A stretch of DNA of 57,468 bases from Planktothrix sp. PCC 11201 (lineage in GTDB: Bacteria > Cyanobacteriota > Cyanobacteriia > Cyanobacteriales > Microcoleaceae), in NCBI RefSeq assembly GCF_900009135.1, contig NZ_LT797701.1, forward strand, positions 159,075 through 216,542. The letters are read 5' to 3'. Below the pieces are notes generated by a model. That model made no database searches. It worked only from the letters and a program-made list of their open reading frames with translations, and was not told the DNA's origin. Of this stretch, positions 25,088 through 34,481 are shown piece after piece. Within the stretch, counting starts at the first letter, position 1, and each line of letters begins with the position of its first letter. Position numbers and translations under genes: made by a program.

Positions 25088-27010
25088 GTGTCCTTAGAAA
25101 AATTATTTCAAATTAGCACCTCGGCGCCGCCGCCGATTCATTGCACTAACCCCGCCTGTCCCCAACCGCCTAACTCCTTGGGGCATCGAATTTGTGAAAC
25201 TTGCCAAACCCCCCTCACCTATCGATATTTGTGGGCGACAGGTTCGGGGGCGAGTCAAATTCAACCCGGTCAGTTAGTGGGAAATCGCTATTATGTTACT
25301 TTCCCCCAGGTTTGGTTAGATACTAAACCTGGTGCCCCACCGATTTTGCCCGATATTCTTTCAGAATCGATATTATCCTATTTATATTTATATCCCCATC
25401 ATTTGCATATTCCTGGGGTGTTTGGGGTTTATCCCTTGGGTATTCCCCCAGAAGCGACGGAAACCCTACTATTAGATAACATTCCCGTCGATAGTCGGGG
25501 TCAACTCCTTCCGACTTTGGTGGAAGTTTGGCCGAAATCCTCCGCCGTGCGTCAGGTCTATTGGTTATGGCAAATGCTGCAACTGTGGATACCCTTAACC
25601 GAACAGGGGGCGGCTTATAGTTTGTTTGTCAAGGAGAACCTGCGGGTGGACGGTTGGCGGGTGCGGTTGCGAGAATTACATCAGGGCAAGGTGCAACCGA
25701 CCCAACGAGATTTAGCAGAATCTTGGGTGGCATTGATAGAAACAGCCCATCCGACTATACAGTATCGTTTACAAACTATTCACCAATTAATGCGTCGCCA
25801 GGAGGACTGCTTAAAAGAGGTGGCGAGTCAACTGAATCAATTATTGATGGAACAGGCGGCTCAACTCCCCTTACATTTGGCGGTAACGGGACTAACGGAT
25901 GTGGGGGTCAGACGTTCAGAGAATGAGGATAGTTGTTATCCAACTATTTCTGATGTGCGGAATTTTCATCTTTATCCAAATGATAAATTAATTCCCCATT
26001 TAAGCATTGTTTGTGATGGGGTGGGCGGTCATGATGGTGGTGAGGTGGCGAGTCAATTAGCAGTACAGTCTTTAAAGCCTTTAATTCATAGTTTGATGGC
26101 AGAAATTTCCCAGCAAGAGGAGTTAGCCCCACCGGAATTAATTATTGAACAACTGCAAGAAATTACCCGAGTTGTTAATAACGTTATTGCTGCCCAAAAT
26201 AATGAGCAGAGGCGAGAATTTAGACAACGGATGGGAACAACCTTAGTCATGGCTTTACAGTTACCTCAGAAAGTAAAAACCCCCGAAGGTATTGAGTTAA
26301 CCAATTGCCATGAATTATATCTGGTGAATGTGGGGGATAGTCGCGCCTATTGGATTACTCAGAATTCCTGTCAACAATTAACTGTTGATGATGATGTGGC
26401 AAATCGGGAGGTTTGTCACGGTCGGAGCTTATATTGGGATGCTGCTCAACGGTCAGGTTCGGGAGCTTTAACCCAGGCTTTAGGAACCCGGGAAGCGGAG
26501 TTTTTACGACCAACGGTACAACGATTTATTATTGAGGAAGATGGATTATTATTATTATGTTCCGACGGATTAAGTGATAATCAACGGGTGGAACAATGTT
26601 GGCAAGATTTTTCGGCTTCAGTGTTAAATGGAGAACAATCTTTAGAATCGGCGGTACAGGGATGGATTGACATTGCCAATGATAAGAATGGTCATGATAA
26701 TATCTCGGTTGTACTCACCTATTGTGGGGTATCTCCGCAAAAATTAGTATTACTAGAAACGCCTCATCTACCGACAAAAATGGAATCTTTGGAGTCTGAA
26801 CCTACGGCAGCATCTAAGGTTTTATTATATGATGAATCTATTCCTGAGCCAGAGGTTCAGCCCCCCTCCAAGTCAATGTCTAAGTGGAAGGAGGTAGTTT
26901 TTATTTTGAGTTTATTTGTGATATTTATTGCCGGGGGTTTTGCGATTTGGTGGCAAATTCGTCAGTCTCAACTGCAATCCATTCCCAGTCAACCCACTCA
27001 GACACGCTGA
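25088..27010 (+). CDS. Zinc ribbon, kinase-like region and PP2C-type phosphatase, membrane-anchored
   Basis: The 640-residue protein begins at GTG and has four parts. A zinc ribbon uses Cys19, Cys24, Cys36 and Cys39. Residues about 60-245 look like a degenerate protein-kinase fold: LVGNRYYV resembles a glycine loop, and ENLRVDGWRVRLREL resembles a catalytic-loop-to-DFG segment with HRD and DFG lost. A PP2C phosphatase domain (about 266-545) has the metal aspartates in SENEDS (281), CDGVGGHDGG (310), CSDGLSD (493) and GHDNIS (537). A C-terminal membrane helix lies at 602-622, so the rest faces the cytoplasm. It would remove phosphate from Ser/Thr residues. Partner kinase not in the window. The CRISPR leader starts right after its stop. 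Confidence 0.88.
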   Translation: MSLEKLFQISTSAPPPIHCTNPACPQPPNSLGHRICETCQTPLTYRYLWATGSGASQIQPGQLVGNRYYVTFPQVWLDTKPGAPPILPDILSESILSYLYLYPHHLHIPGVFGVYPLGIPPEATETLLLDNIPVDSRGQLLPTLVEVWPKSSAVRQVYWLWQMLQLWIPLTEQGAAYSLFVKENLRVDGWRVRLRELHQGKVQPTQRDLAESWVALIETAHPTIQYRLQTIHQLMRRQEDCLKEVASQLNQLLMEQAAQLPLHLAVTGLTDVGVRRSENEDSCYPTISDVRNFHLYPNDKLIPHLSIVCDGVGGHDGGEVASQLAVQSLKPLIHSLMAEISQQEELAPPELIIEQLQEITRVVNNVIAAQNNEQRREFRQRMGTTLVMALQLPQKVKTPEGIELTNCHELYLVNVGDSRAYWITQNSCQQLTVDDDVANREVCHGRSLYWDAAQRSGSGALTQALGTREAEFLRPTVQRFIIEEDGLLLLCSDGLSDNQRVEQCWQDFSASVLNGEQSLESAVQGWIDIANDKNGHDNISVVLTYCGVSPQKLVLLETPHLPTKMESLESEPTAASKVLLYDESIPEPEVQPPSKSMSKWKEVVFILSLFVIFIAGGFAIWWQIRQSQLQSIPSQPTQTR

Positions 27011-27272
27011 TGGGGCCCAATTTCCGACAACCTATAGCTGTTCAAAATAGAAGGGGAAATTTTGGGTCTGAAAGGTTTATCTGTTATGGGTTTGAGATGT
27101 CTTAAGGCGGTAAGGAGGTTGTCAGAATTCCTGAATGCTTTATGGGAAGAGGGTTTCAGCCTTTTTTTGTTTTTGCCCGTTGACAAGTTGATGGCTGAAA
27201 TGATATATTCGATTCAGGTTGTCGGAATCGTACCTCGAAAACTAAATATATCAAGGGTTCCAGAAGCCCGCT
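27011..27272 (+). promoter_or_regulatory. CRISPR leader region
   Basis: The 262 bases between the phosphatase stop and the first repeat are AT-rich and non-coding. Transcription towards the array is inferred because repeats end in ATTGAAAC, the usual 5' handle of cyanobacterial crRNA. The motif AGGTTGTCNGAA occurs directly at 27116-27127 and 27216-27227, and its reverse complement, TTCCGACAACCT, is at 27022-27033. Such repeated sites could bind adaptation proteins or IHF-like factors. A promoter near the array cannot be fixed by reading. Confidence 0.65.
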
Positions 27273-30200
27273 GTTGAAATGCCTTATAATCCCTTTCAGG
27301 GATTGAAACCAAATACAGACGGGGGTAAATGATAAGCAGAAATTAAAGTTGAAATGCCTTATAATCCCTTTCAGGGATTGAAACAGCTGCGATCGCCTCC
27401 AACTCCTTCCAGAATCCGGTTGAAATGCCTTATAATCCCTTTCAGGGATTGAAACCAACATTATAGATGGCGGGAAATTTGGCAAAAAGTTGAAATGCCT
27501 TATAATCCCTTTCAGGGATTGAAACACCCCTTGGCTACCAGGTAAGGGAACTGCTATATCTGTTGAAATGCCTTATAATCCCTTTCAGGGATTGAAACTT
27601 AATCTCAAAGAAGATCCAAGCATTGCTGCATTGTTGAAATGCCTTATAATCCCTTTCAGGGATTGAAACGGAATGCAGACAACTAACATACAGGGAATAT
27701 AAAGTTGAAATGCCTTATAATCCCTTTCAGGGATTGAAACCAGCAAATTCAGTCAGATTACAAACCCTCTCCTTAGTTGAAATGCCTTATAATCCCTTTC
27801 AGGGATTGAAACGTGCCAACCGAAGTGAGTTTGGATTCCTTGATTGGCGTTGAAATGCCTTATAATCCCTTTCAGGGATTGAAACGGGGAAAGCGCAAGG
27901 CAAAATGGTCGGGTTCAGAGGTTGAAATGCCTTATAATCCCTTTCAGGGATTGAAACAGAGTCCCAACCTTCACAGCAGGGAAGGGATTTAGGTTGAAAT
28001 GCCTTATAATCCCTTTCAGGGATTGAAACAACCAATCCCCGCAATAACTGGTCAGAATTTCTGGTTGAAATGCCTTATAATCCCTTTCAGGGATTGAAAC
28101 AGCTCAAAACCCCACTTCCGGATTAAAGACCGGACGTTGAAATGCCTTATAATCCCTTTCAGGGATTGAAACATTCAGTTTGGTGACAAAGTTCCCGAAA
28201 AGAATCAGGGGTTGAAATGCCTTATAATCCCTTTCAGGGATTGAAACGCCATGAACGAACAGGGGAAGTATATTCTAATAACTCAGTTGAAATGCCTTAT
28301 AATCCCTTTCAGGGATTGAAACACTCCCCAATAATCATTTGGCGATCGCCTTTTTGGTTGAAATGCCTTATAATCCCTTTCAGGGATTGAAACGCTACCT
28401 TGGATTCAAATGCCAAGATCCCAAAAGTTGAAATGCCTTATAATCCCTTTCAGGGATTGAAACTACTTTATGCAACAAATGAATATATCAATTATGAGGT
28501 TGAAATGCCTTATAATCCCTTTCAGGGATTGAAACATCTGACAAAATATGTGATCGCTGTGATTGGAGTAGTTGAAATGCCTTATAATCCCTTTCAGGGA
28601 TTGAAACGTTACTAATTCAAATTCCTGTCTGGCTTGTTCCGTTGAAATGCCTTATAATCCCTTTCAGGGATTGAAACGGGTTTTATATCACCAGAGAACC
28701 TTGTAATCGTGAGTTGAAATGCCTTATAATCCCTTTCAGGGATTGAAACATTGCTGCATACCATAGCTGCAATGATAGGATATCTAGTTGAAATGCCTTA
28801 TAATCCCTTTCAGGGATTGAAACATTGCAGCCGAAACATTAGCGCTACCATCAAAACGTTGAAATGCCTTATAATCCCTTTCAGGGATTGAAACTAATCA
28901 GTACGATTTAGGGGAGAAAATAACTTATCTTGTTGAAATGCCTTATAATCCCTTTCAGGGATTGAAACCAAAAAAATCCGAGTTCAGCCGACAAAATTAA
29001 TTGGAGTTGAAATGCCTTATAATCCCTTTCAGGGATTGAAACCCCAGGGGGGTGGATCGCGTTCCTTTCCTTATACAGGTTGAAATGCCTTATAATCCCT
29101 TTCAGGGATTGAAACCAATACCCCAAACTGTCCAGCTTACTGATTTAGGTTGAAATGCCTTATAATCCCTTTCAGGGATTGAAACCGGCTTGCAATTTTT
29201 GAGCCTTTTTCTTCATTTCGGAGTTGAAATGCCTTATAATCCCTTTCAGGGATTGAAACCGGCCACTGCCCCGGTGAGGTAACAGGTAACTGTTGAAATG
29301 CCTTATAATCCCTTTCAGGGATTGAAACCCATTTGCAGCCCATCGCTTTGATTTGCTCTTTGTTGAAATGCCTTATAATCCCTTTCAGGGATTGAAACAG
29401 ATCCTTTTAGCTGTGAACAAGCTAATCAAATTGTTGAAATGCCTTATAATCCCTTTCAGGGATTGAAACGTGCTTTGGAGTTTTCGAGCCAAACCCGAAC
29501 AGGGTTGAAATGCCTTATAATCCCTTTCAGGGATTGAAACCTCTTTAACAGAAGCAAAACTCAAATCCTGAACTGTTGAAATGCCTTATAATCCCTTTCA
29601 GGGATTGAAACTTGCCATAATTGCGGAGCCAAATCACCCCGCCCGGTTTTCTGGTTGAAATGCCTTATAATCCCTTTCAGGGATTGAAACATTAACAATC
29701 TTATATCAATATCCACTCGCAAGGGTTGAAATGCCTTATAATCCCTTTCAGGGATTGAAACGGACTTTGGATTAGAACAGGAATTGTCGGGGCTTGTTGA
29801 AATGCCTTATAATCCCTTTCAGGGATTGAAACGTTTAAGTCCATAAACCATTCTCTTTTTACTGGTTTGTTGAAATGCCTTATAATCCCTTTCAGGGATT
29901 GAAACTTGTTTGTAGGGTTTGAGGGCGGCTTGGAGTTCTCGTTGAAATGCCTTATAATCCCTTTCAGGGATTGAAACTCATCGGCAAAAAATTCATCAAC
30001 CGCTTCTGCTGTCATTTGTTGAAATGCCTTATAATCCCTTTCAGGGATTGAAACATGGTCATAATAGAAAAAACCCTGAACAGCAACGGTTGAAATGCCT
30101 TATAATCCCTTTCAGGGATTGAAACGGCTCTCAGTTCACGAATCTTTAGCCAAGGAATATGTGTTGAAATGCCTTATAATCCCTTTCAGGGATTGAAACA

Positions 30201-32600
30201 CCTCCTGACGATCAGCTAAAGGAAGAACTCTGCGTTGAAATGCCTTATAATCCCTTTCAGGGATTGAAACACTTGATTAAATTTGTTTTAATGCTGTTTG
30301 TTTGGTTGAAATGCCTTATAATCCCTTTCAGGGATTGAAACCAACATTAAGCGAAGAGGCTTACTTCAATGAACTCACAGTTTCGTTGAAATGCCTTATA
30401 ATCCCTTTCAGGGATTGAAACGGGTGTAGGCAAAAGGATTCTTGATTGATATTGTCGTTGAAATGCCTTATAATCCCTTTCAGGGATTGAAACATTATTT
30501 TCTCCTTGATTACTTCCAAAAGCTATGAGTTGAAATGCCTTATAATCCCTTTCAGGGATTGAAACCATCTTCCTGACATCAAACTTTATAGTGCCTGTGT
30601 GTTGAAATGCCTTATAATCCCTTTCAGGGATTGAAACAGTTATCTTGAGGGGGATTTTCACCCCCTCGGATTTGTTGAAATGCCTTATAATCCCTTTCAG
30701 GGATTGAAACTTCCCACTGCGATCAATTCCTTCAAAAACTATTAGTTGAAATGCCTTATAATCCCTTTCAGGGATTGAAACTAGATGCAAGCCTGTCAGA
30801 CCTCAAGGTGATAAGATTGTTGAAATGCCTTATAATCCCTTTCAGGGATTGAAACATCCTAGAAGATTTTGAATCAGCCCCTTCAAATAGGTTGAAATGC
30901 CTTATAATCCCTTTCAGGGATTGAAACGAACTCTCAATAATTCCCGCTAAAATATCTTCGTTGAAATGCCTTATAATCCCTTTCAGGGATTGAAACATTA
31001 ACAACTTATTAATCAAGATGACACAAACAGGTTGAAATGCCTTATAATCCCTTTCAGGGATTGAAACGAAAAAATCCAGGATGGAAAAACGAACCGCTTA
31101 TCGTTGAAATGCCTTATAATCCCTTTCAGGGATTGAAACATTCTTTTCAACCAAGAAAGATGCCAACGGTAATCCCGTTGAAATGCCTTATAATCCCTTT
31201 CAGGGATTGAAACTATAAACCTACTCCCGATGGAAGTTTCCTATATTGTGTTGAAATGCCTTATAATCCCTTTCAGGGATTGAAACAAGAATATTATAGA
31301 TGTCTTGAAGAATATCAAGAGGTTGAAATGCCTTATAATCCCTTTCAGGGATTGAAACAACGCAAAACTAGATTCTCTAAGCAACAACATCCTGATGTTG
31401 AAATGCCTTATAATCCCTTTCAGGGATTGAAACTGGGCTTTTCAAGGGAGCGATCGCCACAAACGATGGTTGAAATGCCTTATAATCCCTTTCAGGGATT
31501 GAAACTCCATAGCCATAACTGCGTTTTTTCCCAATTCCTTGTTGAAATGCCTTATAATCCCTTTCAGGGATTGAAACGCAATAAATCTCCAGTATTGGGA
31601 TCTACGAGTTTCCCTTCGTTGAAATGCCTTATAATCCCTTTCAGGGATTGAAACATTCAATTTGATAAATCCCCTGTAGAGAAAAATATGTTGAAATGCC
31701 TTATAATCCCTTTCAGGGATTGAAACCATCTTAAGCGGTAAGACGATCTGAACTGTTCTAGTTGAAATGCCTTATAATCCCTTTCAGGGATTGAAACCCA
31801 TTTTTAGAGGGATCAAATTGTGGTCTAGGATGTTGAAATGCCTTATAATCCCTTTCAGGGATTGAAACAATGAAAAAGTGCGTCAAAATCCGTCAACAAC
31901 GAATGGTTGAAATGCCTTATAATCCCTTTCAGGGATTGAAACACATTTGATTTGTCTCCTAATTGTTGTTAATTGAGTTGAAATGCCTTATAATCCCTTT
32001 CAGGGATTGAAACGAATTGGGATAATAATTCGATTCCTGAAAAAATCGTTGAAATGCCTTATAATCCCTTTCAGGGATTGAAACGTAGGCGGAAATTGAT
32101 TTACAAACGTGGCTGAACTGGTGTTGAAATGCCTTATAATCCCTTTCAGGGATTGAAACCTCGATTTGACTGGCATCAATGCCGAAATACAGCAGGAGTT
32201 GAAATGCCTTATAATCCCTTTCAGGGATTGAAACAGGATGATTATGGCGATGATCGACCTTTTGGAGGTTGAAATGCCTTATAATCCCTTTCAGGGATTG
32301 AAACGGTAGATACCACCCTGCCCGCTAATCAGGAAGTGATTGTTGAAATGCCTTATAATCCCTTTCAGGGATTGAAACTCCATTTGTTGAATATTGAACA
32401 TACAATAAGACGTTGAAATGCCTTATAATCCCTTTCAGGGATTGAAACGAGCAGTATTCTTTTGTAGTAATATAGTCATTAATGGTTGAAATGCCTTATA
32501 ATCCCTTTCAGGGATTGAAACATAATCGCAATTAACTTCCCATTCCCAGCCGGGGGCGTGGGTGTTGAAATGCCTTATAATCCCTTTCAGGGATTGAAAC
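27273..32600 (+). CRISPR. CRISPR array, 74 repeats of 37 nt, 73 spacers
   Basis: I counted 74 repeat starts, from 27273 to 32564, at a mean interval of about 72.5 bases. The 37-base repeat begins GTTGAAATGCCTTATAA and ends TCCCTTTCAGGGATTGAAAC. It holds the stem AATCCC/GGGATT with loop TTTCA, and the 8-base 3' end ATTGAAAC would become the crRNA handle after Cas6-type cleavage. All repeats I read are identical, including both terminal copies. Spacers run from 32 to 43 bases (longest at 30342-30384). The repeat type suits cyanobacterial class 1 systems such as I-D or III-B, but no cas gene is in the window, so the subtype is not assigned. Short open frames across the array are artefacts. Confidence 0.98.
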
Positions 32601-32611
32601 ATTTCCAGGTT

Positions 32612-32660
32612 TAGGAAACAGCCAGAAGTATTACCCCTGTGCCCTGTTCCCTGTTCCCTC
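32612..32660. repeat. Fragment of the CTATAGCAATCC MITE-like element at the CRISPR trailer
   Basis: The bases AAACAGCCAGAAGTATTACC and the following CTGTTCCCTGTTCCC match the interior of the element at 3272-3411. Neither terminal repeat is present. It lies just after the last CRISPR repeat and ends at the stop of the convergent gene. Confidence 0.55.
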
Positions 32661-32661
32661 C

Positions 32662-33150
32662 TTAAGCAATATTAGGCGGAATTTTACGCGATTTTAACTG
32701 ACGCCGTTGTTGATAGTCCTGTAAATAAACCTGAATTAACTCTTGGATTTCACTACGTTTAATTTCCGTAGCCGACTGAAAATTATTCGGCGTTTCAAAA
32801 AAGCATAAACTATCCGGCATTTCTAAAACAACCATTTGAAATAAAATATGGGTCACAGGTAAAGGAATCGCTAAAACCCGAGAATCCGCATCAGGATTCG
32901 TATAACTCAAAGCATCTTCTAAGGTAGAAAAAGCATAAATCACTCGTTTTTTAATCTGCGGTTGATCTACATTAATAAACGGTTGCACCACCCAACTTTG
33001 GTCTAAAGTTTGTAAAATATAATATTCGGGATGTTCTAATTGTTCCGCTAATAATTTTAACGCTGGAGCGATCGCTTCCACAATTTGAGGAGTGGTTCCA
33101 TCTTGAGGCGCGTGATCAATTAAAGACTGAATTTGTGGGTCTAAATTCAT
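32662..33150 (-). CDS. Conserved-looking hypothetical protein
   Basis: From the ATG at 33150 the protein has 162 residues. It is helical at the start (DPQIQSLIDHAPQDGTTPQIVEAIAPALKLLAEQL), then has mixed strands (YYILQTLDQSWVV, VIYAFSTLEDALSYT, LPVTHILFQMVVLEM) and ends with a basic helix (DYQQRRQLKSRK). The pattern suggests a soluble sensor or scaffold domain rather than an enzyme. It converges on the CRISPR trailer and is divergent from hetZ. An upstream in-frame start at 33174 is less likely. Unrecognised family. Confidence 0.7.
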   Translation of the reverse strand: MNLDPQIQSLIDHAPQDGTTPQIVEAIAPALKLLAEQLEHPEYYILQTLDQSWVVQPFINVDQPQIKKRVIYAFSTLEDALSYTNPDADSRVLAIPLPVTHILFQMVVLEMPDSLCFFETPNNFQSATEIKRSEIQELIQVYLQDYQQRRQLKSRKIPPNIA

Positions 33151-33189
33151 AGGTTTAAAAAAAATAAATATCAAGAATATTAACAGGGG

Positions 33190-33250
33190 TACGGGCGGGT
33201 TCTTTTAGATCTTTGTGAATCACCTCAATCTCGATGAACCCGCCCCTACA
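33190..33250. repeat. Dispersed palindromic repeat, GGGCGGGTT family, copy 5
   Basis: The arms TACGGGCGGGTTC and GAACCCGCCCCTACA flank a centre containing GTGAATCACCTCAATC. It sits in the spacer that divides the unknown gene from hetZ, about 70 bases before the hetZ start. Confidence 0.7.
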
Positions 33251-33320
33251 AAAAATGATCCGGAAATCCAAGCTAACTCACAGAATCACTGTGTTAGGGT
33301 CATTGTAGTAACTAGACATC

Positions 33321-34481
33321 ATGGGGGAAATCTGCTGGGGCGAAACCATTTTCCAAAAGCTATTGAGAGAACTGAGTCTATCCACCCGTGCATCTGAACA
33401 AAATTGTCGGGATGTCGCCGAACGAATTACCGAAGAAGCCACCCGCATTTGTACAGAAAGCAAACGGATTCAAGATTCCGGGGATGTAGAAACCTGGGCA
33501 ATGACACTAGCCCAACATCGTTTACAGCAATGTATTCAATATTATCAGCTAGGGTCAAAACAAGGGTCTTTAGAATTACATAGTACCTTGAGCGCGATTG
33601 TTTATCGATATATTACTCCTCCTCAAGTCCAATCCAGTTATCAAGCTCGATTGGAATTAATCAGGGATTTTTTACAAGCCTTTTATTTAGAAACCCTCAA
33701 TGCCTTTCGCAAAGAAGCACAGTTACCTGCGACTTACCGTCCTCGAACCCTGTTAGAACTAGCGGAATATCTGGCATTTACGGAACGCTACGGTAAACGG
33801 CGAATTCCTTTAGCCCGAGGTCGGAGTCAACAATTGATTATTTTAAGAGCGCAAACCTTCTCTCAACAACAGCCTAAAGAAAGTTTTGTCGATTTAGAAT
33901 TAGCCGCCCAGGGCGGAGGGAGTGAATCAGACACGAGTAATCATGATTCCTCCCTCGGACAAGTTCGGGCTGCTATGGTCATCGAGTCCAACGAATCAGA
34001 GTCCGACTCTCTCAGGGAAACTGTAGTAGGAGAACTGATTGCTTATTTAGAAGAACACAAACAAAAAGATTGTGCTGACTATTTTGTCTTGCGGTTACAG
34101 GATTTACCAACCCGTGAAATTGAGGAAATTCTCGGATTAACGCCTCGTCAGCGCGATTATTTACAGCAACGATTTAAGTACCATCTACTGCGATTTGCTT
34201 TAAGCCACCGTTGGGAATTAGTTCACCAATGGTTAGAAGCAGATTTAGAACGGGATTTAGGGTTATTACCCCATCAATGGCAAGAATTCTTAAATCAAAT
34301 CGGTGCAAATCAGCAGCGTTTATTAAGTTTAAAACAGCAGGGATTACCCGAGGTCGAAATTGCTAAGATTTTAAATTGCAAAACTGCTCAGATTCAAAAA
34401 CGCTGGTTTAAGTTGTTAGAATTGGCTTGGGAAATCAGGAATCATTCGGTATCCGGAGCAGGGGCATCTAGTGATGAATAA
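33321..34481 (+). CDS. hetZ: HetZ-like transcriptional regulator
   Basis: The 386-residue protein fits HetZ, a DNA-binding regulator of heterocyst commitment in Anabaena that is also found in filamentous strains without heterocysts. The central block LLELAEYLAFTERYGKRRIP followed by SQQLIILRAQTFSQQQP is what I recognise. The C-terminal third has a sigma-factor-like helix-turn-helix (REIEEILGLTPRQRDYLQQRF and VEIAKILNCKTAQIQKRW). The next gene, patU, overlaps it by eight bases, as in the known hetZ-patU cluster. In this organism it probably acts in another filament process; that is inference. Family assignment rests on motif memory plus gene order. Confidence 0.72.
   Translation: MGEICWGETIFQKLLRELSLSTRASEQNCRDVAERITEEATRICTESKRIQDSGDVETWAMTLAQHRLQQCIQYYQLGSKQGSLELHSTLSAIVYRYITPPQVQSSYQARLELIRDFLQAFYLETLNAFRKEAQLPATYRPRTLLELAEYLAFTERYGKRRIPLARGRSQQLIILRAQTFSQQQPKESFVDLELAAQGGGSESDTSNHDSSLGQVRAAMVIESNESESDSLRETVVGELIAYLEEHKQKDCADYFVLRLQDLPTREIEEILGLTPRQRDYLQQRFKYHLLRFALSHRWELVHQWLEADLERDLGLLPHQWQEFLNQIGANQQRLLSLKQQGLPEVEIAKILNCKTAQIQKRWFKLLELAWEIRNHSVSGAGASSDE

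Noticed and set aside
25088-27010. The PP2C protein as a CRISPR-associated factor
   Set aside because: Only adjacency supports this; the domains are those of ordinary signalling phosphatases and no cas gene is near.
27156-31729. Chains of open frames with repeated peptides such as SIPERDYKAFQ, FQSLKGIIRHFN and EMPYNPFQGLK
   Set aside because: These are translations of CRISPR repeats in various frames; they lack starts with ribosome sites and change at every spacer.
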